64,000 bases of DNA from Ancylomarina subtilis (lineage in GTDB: Bacteria; Bacteroidota; Bacteroidia; Bacteroidales; Marinifilaceae): NCBI RefSeq assembly GCF_004217115.1, contig NZ_SHKN01000001.1, positions 1,739,781-1,803,780 on the forward strand, given 5' to 3'. Positions 1 through 7,084 of the stretch are shown piece after piece. Below the pieces are notes generated by a model that saw nothing but the letters and a program-made list of their open reading frames with translations, was not told the origin of the DNA and ran no database searches. Positions within the stretch are counted from its first letter, which is position 1, and every line of letters starts with the position of its first letter. Made by a program: the position numbers and the translations under genes.

Positions 1-172
1 CTTTGCTTTCGTCCATAAAAGCGACAATCGTGTATCGGGACACTCCCTTTACCTCTGACTCCGAAACAGTCAGGCTTTCAATATTGATCTTTCTCCTTGA
101 AAAAACGATGGTTATCTCATTCAGAAGACCGATATTGTTTTCCGAGAATACGGTTATTGTATATTCTTTCAT
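1..172 (-). CDS. ilvN: Acetolactate synthase small (regulatory) subunit, 3' truncated by window edge
   Basis: Only the first 57 codons lie in the window. The protein starts MKEYTITVFSENNIGLLNEI and continues with an ACT-type fold (beta strand, a 'NIGLLNEIT' turn, 'INIESLTVSESE'), the usual N-terminus of IlvN/IlvH. This subunit binds valine and tunes the IlvB catalytic subunit. It starts 44 bases after the ilvB stop on the same strand, so it is the third gene of the ilvD-ilvB-ilvN operon. The ATG at 170-172 is the only sensible start. The remainder, including any second ACT-like domain, lies outside the window. Confidence 0.9.
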   Translation of the reverse strand, partial: MKEYTITVFSENNIGLLNEITIVFSRRKINIESLTVSESEVKGVSRYTIVAFMDESK

Positions 173-216
173 CTCTTTAATTTTTAGTTCCTTTTCAAAC
201 TCTAGACTTATCAACT

Positions 217-1953
217 TTACTCCAGTCTCATATCAGAAACAGCCGCTCCCGGTGCGATCATGGGTAGTACATTCGATTCGGTTTCAACAACAACTTCAAG
301 AAAATAGGCATTGGGTGATTCCAGCATTTCTTTAATGGCTGCATCCAAATCTTCTCGCTTACTAACTCTTTTGGCTTGTATGCCGTAGCCCTCAACAATT
401 TTCACAAAATCCGGATTATCCAATCGGGTGCACGAGAAACGTTGATCGAAAAACAGATCCTGCCACTGTCGAACCATTCCCAGAAATGAATTATTCAGTA
501 CAATGGTTTTAACCGGCAAACTATATTGTCTGATCACAGCCAATTCCTGCAAAGTCATCTGAAAACCACCATCTCCCGATATGGAAACAACCGTAGCCTC
601 TTTATCTCCAATTTGAGCACCAATGGCTGCCGGCAATCCAAACCCCATGGTTCCCAAACCACCAGAAGTAATTTGCGTATTCGGTTTTTTAAATTGATAA
701 TAGCGAGCCGACGCCATCTGATGCTGTCCCACATCGGTACATAATACAGCCTCACCATGGGTTTGTTCCGACACCAAACGAACGACTTCTGCCATATTAA
801 TCTGCTCCCTATCCGAATAAGCTTGTTTCCTGATCACCTTATCAAATTCAAGCTGATAAAAATCACTGAAACTCTTCATCCACTCGGATTTAAACTTTCC
901 ACTAACCAGTTCATTCAAGGCAGTCAAAGCTTGTCTGGCATCAGCCAATATCGGCACATCAACCTTAATATTTTTATTGTGTTCCGACCGATCAATATCG
1001 ATATGAATGATTTTAGCCTGCTTGGCATATTTCGCGGTATCACCTGTTACCCTATCGTCGAAACGCATGCCCACAGCAATCAACACATCGCATTCGTTGG
1101 TGTTTTTATTGGGTCCGTAATTCCCATGCATGCCCAACATGCCCACATACAAAGGATGATCTGTTGGGAAAGAAGACAAGCCCAAAAGGGTACATGCCAC
1201 CGGAATCTGAGTCTTTTCAACAAATGCTTTCAACTCCTTTTCAGCCCCTGACAATAAGATACCCTGACCAGCAAGCAGTAAAGGTTTCTTCGCATTATTG
1301 ATCAATTCGGCTGCGGCTTCAATCTGGCTCATATCTAACTTGGGCGTGGGCTGATAAGAACGGATAAACTCACACTTTTTATACTTATAATCTGCCGTTG
1401 CAATCTGTGCATCCTTGGTGATATCAATCAAGACAGGCCCCGGACGCCCTGAGCGCGCTATATAAAAAGCTTTGGCCATCACCTCAGCAATCTCCTCAGC
1501 TTTGGTAATTTGAAAATTCCACTTCGTAACCGGCATAGATAAACCAATCATGTTGGTTTCCTGAAAGGCATCCGAGCCCAAAAAGCCACTGGCTACTTGT
1601 CCGGTAATGATCACAAGTGGAGTTGAATCCAGATAGGCATCAGCCAATCCGGTTAAAACATTAGTCGCTCCCGGCCCCGAAGTGGTGAAACAAACACCAG
1701 GCTTCTTACTGATTCGCGCATAAGCCTGCGCCGCATGAGTTGCCCCCTGCTCGTGGCGCGCTTGATAATGCTGCAGTTCATCCTGATGATCATATAAGGC
1801 ATCGTACACCGGCATAATCGCCCCTCCGATATAACCAAATATGCTATCCACATCTTCTTCTACCAGACTTCGAACCAATATTTCTGCACCAGATAAATGC
1901 TCTGTGGCTTTAGTCATGGTATTCGTATTTTGAGTTATTGTTGCTACTTCCAT
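217..1953 (-). CDS. ilvB: Acetolactate synthase, large catalytic subunit
   Basis: This 578-residue ThDP enzyme condenses two pyruvates to 2-acetolactate (valine/leucine branch) or pyruvate plus 2-oxobutyrate (isoleucine branch). The ThDP-activating glutamate is in RHEQGA (E68). The diphosphate/metal motif runs from GDG (460-462) to NN (487-488), the normal spacing for the family. The central FAD-type domain spans roughly 200-340 and the length is normal for a biosynthetic enzyme. A second possible start is Met13; the first 12 residues are not diagnostic. It lies 96 bases after ilvD and 44 bases before ilvN, so it shares their transcript and the attenuated leader upstream of ilvD. Confidence 0.97.
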   Translation of the reverse strand: MEVATITQNTNTMTKATEHLSGAEILVRSLVEEDVDSIFGYIGGAIMPVYDALYDHQDELQHYQARHEQGATHAAQAYARISKKPGVCFTTSGPGATNVLTGLADAYLDSTPLVIITGQVASGFLGSDAFQETNMIGLSMPVTKWNFQITKAEEIAEVMAKAFYIARSGRPGPVLIDITKDAQIATADYKYKKCEFIRSYQPTPKLDMSQIEAAAELINNAKKPLLLAGQGILLSGAEKELKAFVEKTQIPVACTLLGLSSFPTDHPLYVGMLGMHGNYGPNKNTNECDVLIAVGMRFDDRVTGDTAKYAKQAKIIHIDIDRSEHNKNIKVDVPILADARQALTALNELVSGKFKSEWMKSFSDFYQLEFDKVIRKQAYSDREQINMAEVVRLVSEQTHGEAVLCTDVGQHQMASARYYQFKKPNTQITSGGLGTMGFGLPAAIGAQIGDKEATVVSISGDGGFQMTLQELAVIRQYSLPVKTIVLNNSFLGMVRQWQDLFFDQRFSCTRLDNPDFVKIVEGYGIQAKRVSKREDLDAAIKEMLESPNAYFLEVVVETESNVLPMIAPGAAVSDMRLE

Positions 1954-2049
1954 CTTGTTAGTTATTTGTCAATGATCCTTGTGAATCGTTTATCCTCACA
2001 TCATCAGACCATCTAATCAACTTTATCCTTGAATATCTTTGACCTTAAT

Positions 2050-3885
2050 TTATAATTGACGTACAGCTCCTTTATCTGCAGAACTGACCAATTTTGAATA
2101 GGCTTGTAAAGCTTTCGATACGACTCGTTCTCTGCCTCGTGGTGTGAACGCTTTGTCACCAAAGGCCTCTTCTTCTTTTCTTCGGGCTTGCAATTCCTTA
2201 TCCGAGATGCAAATGTTCAGACGGCGATTGGGAATGCTAATTTCAATTTCATCCCCTTCTTTAATCAGGGCAATAGCTCCACCAGCAGAAGCTTCAGGTG
2301 AAACATGTCCAATTGATAATCCCGAGGTTCCTCCCGAAAAGCGGCCATCAGTAATCAGGGCACATTGGGCTCCCAATCCCATCGCTTTCAGATAAGAGGT
2401 TGGATAAAGCATTTCCTGCATACCTGGACCTCCTGATGGGCCCTCGAACTTAATAACTACCACATCGCCTGCATTTACCTGCTTGGTAAGAATGGCTTCA
2501 CAAGCATCACGCTGTGAGTGATACACCTTGGCTTTACCTTTGAAATTGAAAACTTCGTCTGCCACTCCGGCTGTTTTCACCACACAACCATCAGGGGCAA
2601 TATTTCCGAAGAGAACCGCCAATCCACCATCCTGAGAATAGGCATTGGTGATGCTTCTGATACAGCCCTTTTCTCTATCCGTATCCACCTGCTTGTATTG
2701 GGAATCTTGGGAAGCAAAACTTAGGTTACGACCTTGACGACCCGGTGCAGCATAATAAATCATCCTGGCTTTTTCAGTCAGGCTTTCGGCTGTCAGATCA
2801 TATTCCATAAGTGCTTGCTTTAAGTTTTTCTGATCAACACGAGTCACATCAGTATTTAGAAGTCCAGCCTTTGCAAGTTCAGCCAATATGCTCATGATGC
2901 CACCTGCACGGTTCACATCTTCTATATAATATTGATTCGAATTGGGCGCCACCTTACACAGATTAGGCGTTCGGCGCGACAAGTCATCCATATCCTTCAT
3001 TGTAAAATCAACTTCGGCCTCATTGGCAATAGCCAAAAGATGAAGTACCGTATTGGTTGAACCACCCATGGCAATATCCAAAGTCATGGCATTCTTGAAA
3101 GCCTCACGGGTAGCAATTGATCTGGGTAAAACCGAAGCATCGCCCTGCCTGTAGTAAGCATCAGTTATTTTCACAATACAATCTGCAGCATCCAGAAACA
3201 GGGCTCTACGCAACTTATGAGTTGCCAGTATAGTTCCGTTTCCAGGCAAGGCCAATCCCAAGGCTTCGTTCAGACAATTCATCGAATTCGCGGTGAACAT
3301 ACCGGAACATGATCCACAGGTTGGGCAAGCCGATTCTTCAATTTCCTGAAGACGTTCATCGCTTACGCTATCGTCGCCGGCTTTAACCATGGCATCAACC
3401 AGATCGAGCTTTTCGCCCCTCGATTCACCAGCTTCCATAGGTCCACCCGACACAAAAACGGTTGGGATATTCAATCGCATAGCAGCCATCATCATACCCG
3501 GTGTAATCTTGTCGCAGTTCGATATGCAGATCATGGCATCCACCTTGTGTGCGTTGCATACATACTCCACGCTATCGGCTATCAGCTCGCGGGATGGTAG
3601 TGAATACAACATGCCGTCGTGGCCCATGGCGATACCATCGTCAATGGCTATGGTATTGAACTCGGCAGCAAAACAGCCCGACTTCTCAATCTGTTTTTTC
3701 ACCATCTGTCCAACAGCTTGCAGGTGTGCATGTCCCGGAACAAACTGCGAAAATGAGTTCACTACGGCTATTACAGGCTTCCCAAACATCTCTTCTTTCA
3801 TGCCATTGGCACGCCAAAGACTTCTGGCTCCTGCCATGCGTCTGCCCTCGGTGGTTTGGCTGCTGCGTAATTGATTTTTATACAT
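2050..3885 (-). CDS. ilvD: Dihydroxy-acid dehydratase
   Basis: This 611-residue IlvD/Edd-family iron-sulfur dehydratase converts 2,3-dihydroxy-3-methylbutanoate or -pentanoate to the 2-keto acid, the step before transamination to valine or isoleucine. Visible family motifs are [10 protein letters not shown] (about 43-52), [11 protein letters not shown] with a cluster cysteine at 124, [17 protein letters not shown] (about 192-208) and the C-terminal [15 protein letters not shown]. The length is close to E. coli IlvD (616). It is the first structural gene of the operon, and 230 bases upstream on the same strand lie two leader peptides and two terminators that should control it. No defect is seen. 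Confidence 0.97.
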   Translation of the reverse strand: MYKNQLRSSQTTEGRRMAGARSLWRANGMKEEMFGKPVIAVVNSFSQFVPGHAHLQAVGQMVKKQIEKSGCFAAEFNTIAIDDGIAMGHDGMLYSLPSRELIADSVEYVCNAHKVDAMICISNCDKITPGMMMAAMRLNIPTVFVSGGPMEAGESRGEKLDLVDAMVKAGDDSVSDERLQEIEESACPTCGSCSGMFTANSMNCLNEALGLALPGNGTILATHKLRRALFLDAADCIVKITDAYYRQGDASVLPRSIATREAFKNAMTLDIAMGGSTNTVLHLLAIANEAEVDFTMKDMDDLSRRTPNLCKVAPNSNQYYIEDVNRAGGIMSILAELAKAGLLNTDVTRVDQKNLKQALMEYDLTAESLTEKARMIYYAAPGRQGRNLSFASQDSQYKQVDTDREKGCIRSITNAYSQDGGLAVLFGNIAPDGCVVKTAGVADEVFNFKGKAKVYHSQRDACEAILTKQVNAGDVVVIKFEGPSGGPGMQEMLYPTSYLKAMGLGAQCALITDGRFSGGTSGLSIGHVSPEASAGGAIALIKEGDEIEISIPNRRLNICISDKELQARRKEEEAFGDKAFTPRGRERVVSKALQAYSKLVSSADKGAVRQL

Positions 3886-3962
3886 CTTGGTTAATCGTTA
3901 AGTTATTTGTCCTAATCTTGGTTATCAGTTGTCTGTTATCGCTTATTAAGCGGAGCCGAAGC

Positions 3963-3994
3963 AAAAAAAACGCTCTTCCGTTTCGGGAAGAGCG
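3963..3994 (-). terminator. Attenuator terminator 2 (ilvD-proximal)
   Basis: A 9-bp GC-rich stem (3971-3979 with 3986-3994) with a 6-base loop is followed on the minus strand by eight U (3963-3970), a classic intrinsic terminator. It lies between leader peptide 2 and ilvD, so it would stop transcription before the structural genes. Its 5' arm (CGCTCTTCCC as read on the minus strand) can also pair, with one bulge, with GGGAAAGCG near the 3' end of leader ORF 2. That gives the competing antiterminator expected if ribosomes stall earlier on the Ile/Val codons. The pairing is read by eye and was not folded. Confidence 0.85.
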
Positions 3995-4016
3995 CTCATA
4001 ATTTCGTTAGTTCGAA

Positions 4017-4106
4017 TTATTGTGTGTGCACGCTTTCCCTCATCCTCATTCTAATAATGACGATGACCATAATAATGATAATAATGACTAGCTTACTTGA
4101 TAACAT
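4017..4106 (-). CDS. ilv operon leader peptide 2 (29 aa, Ile/Val-rich)
   Basis: This short ORF starts at ATG 4104-4106 and ends with TAA 4017-4019. Its middle reads KLVIIIIIMVIVIIR: nine Ile, three Val and one Leu within 14 codons, the regulatory amino acids of the operon. The tail is RMRESVHTQ. It precedes an intrinsic terminator by 23 bases, the standard geometry for ribosome-mediated attenuation like ilvL/ilvBN leaders in enterobacteria. It is too short for routine gene callers. Function is inferred from codon content and position. There is no clear Shine-Dalgarno, as usual in Bacteroidota. Confidence 0.85.
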   Translation of the reverse strand: MLSSKLVIIIIIMVIVIIRMRMRESVHTQ

Positions 4107-4121
4107 ACAATAATCTGATCT

Positions 4122-4152
4122 AAAAAAAAGCCCCTTCGTTTCGGAAGAGGCT
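4122..4152 (-). terminator. Attenuator terminator 1 (distal)
   Basis: A 9-bp stem (4129-4137 with 4144-4152, one G-U pair) precedes eight U on the minus strand (4122-4129). The two attenuator hairpins are clearly related: both use a CTCTTCC 5' arm and share the loop core GAAAC. It follows the stop of leader peptide 1 by 27 bases and precedes leader peptide 2 by 16 bases, so transcripts must pass this site and then terminator 2 to reach ilvD. Confidence 0.85.
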
Positions 4153-4179
4153 TAGAATATTTTGTAAAACTTGTTTCGT

Positions 4180-4263
4180 TTAGTTTAATATGCACAACCT
4201 CGATTCATGTCCAATTAGGACGCGAATAATGACGTTGATAATAATAGTTGTATTCAATTGCAT
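4180..4263 (-). CDS. ilv operon leader peptide 1 (27 aa, Ile/Val/Leu-rich)
   Basis: The ORF runs from ATG 4261-4263 to TAA 4180-4182. It contains TIIINVIIRVLI, with six Ile, two Val and one Leu in 12 codons, followed by GHESRLCILN. The unit leader ORF > short spacer > intrinsic terminator is repeated once more just downstream, so this is the first of two attenuators in series. The two peptides share the layout 'Ile run - Val-Ile-Ile-Arg' but differ in the rest, suggesting an old duplication. The predicted promoter lies about 120 bases upstream. Confidence 0.85.
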   Translation of the reverse strand: MQLNTTIIINVIIRVLIGHESRLCILN

Positions 4264-4380
4264 ATTGTTTTTTCTACTTGCAGATTCCTAACTAATTTAT
4301 TGAAATCCTTTTGTTTTAATCTTGTCAACGAACCTTTACAATCTCTCTTTCGATCTGATTACGCTGACAAATCTATGCGA

Positions 4381-4413
4381 CAAATATAGCTTATAAAATC
4401 TTTTATTTCCAAA
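4381..4413 (-). promoter_or_regulatory. Predicted ilv operon promoter
   Basis: On the minus strand TATATTTG (4381-4388) matches the Bacteroidota -7 consensus TAnnTTTG exactly. TTTG (4410-4413) lies 21 bases upstream as the -33 element. Transcription would begin near 4374, giving a leader of about 490 nt that carries both leader peptides and both terminators. The 290 bases from here to the end of the kamA-like gene (4414-4704) are AT-rich with nothing recognisable. Confidence 0.6.
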
Positions 4414-4704
4414 TCATACGATTCCCAAACCTGATTTCATCCTCTAAAAAAAATCTAAATAAGAATAGGAAACACCAGTATTTACGGGCTTTCTTATTTT
4501 CAGAACATTTTCTAATTCATATTACTTTCACAGCTTTTCTTACTGATGAAATTAATAGAGATTAATCATTTTTCAAATTCAATATCATGTAAGCATAGAC
4601 GATAAATATGACAAACTCAAGAGGAAATTACTTTCCTATCATTATTGGGACAAAAAGCCGAAGTACTTATCCCCCAGCAGTATTTTTATTCATCTAAAAA
4701 AAAC

Positions 4705-6900
4705 TTATTCTATCTCTCCCAAATTAGTCACCTCATCGGTTAGTTTATAATCGTATTCGGGGTACTCAAACAGACTCATTCGGGGTTCGGTTTCCCCAAT
4801 GGAATAGCCCCATATACTTTCATAATCGGCAATATCTTCTCCCATTTCTTCCAACTGGTTTAGATATTCTCCTATAGACTTTGATTCAATAATAATCACC
4901 TTATCCATCTCATGCACAGCCGGACTATGAGCACGTGTTTTATCCAACTCAAATTCCAATATTCTTCGCCCATAACGTGTGATCCCAATCGTTCTGAAAG
5001 TCATACTCTTTCCTACTCCAGGCAAGTTCAGTACATTCCTATCTGTAGCAAGAAAGGGTAAAGCTGCTTTTCGCATTAAATTTTGAATATTATCAACCAA
5101 GACCTCTGCATGACTTGGAAAATCACTTATTGCATCCTCATACTCAGGCGGAACTTGCCCTATTCTCTTTTCCTCGGTTAACTCCTGAACCGATCGCTCA
5201 TTTGTGGCAAAATTGAAACTGTTTTCCATATAACCTTTTACACTGAAAGTATAGTAATTCAAAATCCCTATCTCATTAAGTGTCTGGCGGAGTTTTGCTG
5301 AATGCCCCCGACGCGATGCTGCCGAAGTCAATACCAGTTGGTTGGTAACAGTCCATCCTGCACTATTTAACAAACGCACCGCTTCACGTGCTTCAGGTGT
5401 AAGCTCCATGGGCGATTCAAAATGCGTTTGAACAATAAACTTCTTCACGCCCAATTTCGATGCTTTGTGTTTAAAATCCTTCAGAACCTGCACAAACTCT
5501 AAGCTAATTCTTTGAGGTAGATAGACAGGTATTCTTGTTCCCAAACGAACTCTTAAAATCTCAGCATATTTCTCTCCATCCTGACGTTTCTCATTCGCTT
5601 TCTTTTTTCGTAAGGCCATATCATAAACGGCATCCAAAATTTGTTTTAAAGATAGATTCGAGCACATAAAAGCATCGCCACCAGTAATTAATATATCACG
5701 CAATTGAGAATCAAATTCGAAATATTCCAGCAAACGATTTAGTTTATCAGGCCAGCTTTCTTTGGGTTTTAGTTTGTCGAGGTTAAAATTCAGGTTACCT
5801 CGCTGAAAATCGAACATGCGTTGACAGGAGGCACAAAGCCCTGCACAGGCTCGTCCCATAGTATCGGGGATTAGGATAGCCACCTCAGGATAGCGACGAT
5901 GAATATTATGACTCGATGGCAAAATCCAACCTGCGGCATTGGGTTTTCCGGGTTCAACCAAGTCTTCTTTTTCCCAGGCCACAATATGGCCGTATTCATC
6001 AATCAATTGCTGGCTATACACCACATAATACCGGATTGCCAAATCGGCACCAATGGCAAAATAGGGGACGCGAACATGAAGCAAGGATAAATAATAGGGA
6101 TTAACGAAAAAGGGAATGCCTTTCTTTTCTGCTTCGTAAAGAATCTTCATAGAATCGGGATCGAGAGATTCATCCAATAACTCGTTCAACAAATCGGGAG
6201 AACGAACGGCAAAACTTAGGTGAAACCTGTAATCATCCCACCATTTAAGCATCAAAAAATATTTTTGCTCATCACTCAAGTTGGGGGGAAACACATACCT
6301 GTTACTTTTTATCTCGCCAGAATCAATTTTCTCAATCAGAACCTTAATAATACGTTCCCGATTTTCTTCCCGGAGTTTTATTATTCGGGGATCAAGCCCT
6401 GTACTCCAACGATTCATCCACTCTTCAAGTTTTTTACGGCTTGGCATTTCGCGCTTGTAATCGCCACAAAACTGACGAAACAAATAAAGCATATCATTGA
6501 AAAAATAGGGTTTTGCCCCACCCGTTCCGAAATTAACAGCGAGCCAAATTAATTTGATAGGATTACTGACGGCCTTTTCTCCTCCAATATTGGGATCATC
6601 AAATTCACGGCCCGCATTATCAATATAATCGAGTATTCTGATGGCTGCAAAATCACGCCAATTTAATTTCTCATAAGCTTCCCGACCTTTGACTTCCCCT
6701 TTATAAAACAGATAGGCTTCCTTGTGTTTTTTCAATTCTTCGAGCACCCAGTTCCTAACTCCCTCCAAGGCTTCGGTTGAATTTTTGGCGTGATGCATAA
6801 TTTCTTCTAAAACCGGACTCACTTTTAAGAGTTGCTTTAAAAGCATGTGCGATTTTACCGTAATAGCGATATGATCTAGTTGGTGTACTTTCGATACCAT
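4705..6900 (-). CDS. KamA-family radical SAM protein (long lysine 2,3-aminomutase-like)
   Basis: The 731-residue protein has the radical SAM cluster motif CAGLCASC (C352, C356, C359; CX3CX2C), which is the spacing of the lysine 2,3-aminomutase branch. It is followed by DILITGGDAF, RLGTRIPVYLPQRI and FIVQTHFESPMELTPEA, the equivalents of KamA's GGDPL, R-GTR-P and THFNHP segments. It is much longer than classical KamA (about 415 residues): the extra 300 N-terminal residues are mostly helical and unlike anything I recognise. The third segment reads ESP rather than the usual NHP, so the substrate may not be lysine. PLP-binding lysine and substrate residues were not confirmed. It appears monocistronic and its function is unknown beyond family. 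Confidence 0.75.
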   Translation of the reverse strand: MVSKVHQLDHIAITVKSHMLLKQLLKVSPVLEEIMHHAKNSTEALEGVRNWVLEELKKHKEAYLFYKGEVKGREAYEKLNWRDFAAIRILDYIDNAGREFDDPNIGGEKAVSNPIKLIWLAVNFGTGGAKPYFFNDMLYLFRQFCGDYKREMPSRKKLEEWMNRWSTGLDPRIIKLREENRERIIKVLIEKIDSGEIKSNRYVFPPNLSDEQKYFLMLKWWDDYRFHLSFAVRSPDLLNELLDESLDPDSMKILYEAEKKGIPFFVNPYYLSLLHVRVPYFAIGADLAIRYYVVYSQQLIDEYGHIVAWEKEDLVEPGKPNAAGWILPSSHNIHRRYPEVAILIPDTMGRACAGLCASCQRMFDFQRGNLNFNLDKLKPKESWPDKLNRLLEYFEFDSQLRDILITGGDAFMCSNLSLKQILDAVYDMALRKKKANEKRQDGEKYAEILRVRLGTRIPVYLPQRISLEFVQVLKDFKHKASKLGVKKFIVQTHFESPMELTPEAREAVRLLNSAGWTVTNQLVLTSAASRRGHSAKLRQTLNEIGILNYYTFSVKGYMENSFNFATNERSVQELTEEKRIGQVPPEYEDAISDFPSHAEVLVDNIQNLMRKAALPFLATDRNVLNLPGVGKSMTFRTIGITRYGRRILEFELDKTRAHSPAVHEMDKVIIIESKSIGEYLNQLEEMGEDIADYESIWGYSIGETEPRMSLFEYPEYDYKLTDEVTNLGEIE

Positions 6901-7084
6901 TTTTCATTTTTTTGCATTCTCTTTAAGATACGATTTTTTAAGGTGTTTTACTAATTCATTTCTAAAGAGAAAGCTTCTGATATCTGATAAAATCAGTACT
7001 AAAGGCAGGTCAAAACAGATCCTGGTCGCAGTCTGACTTTTATGCTTATCAGAGCAGAATACGATAACCAGGACTTTAAATCCT

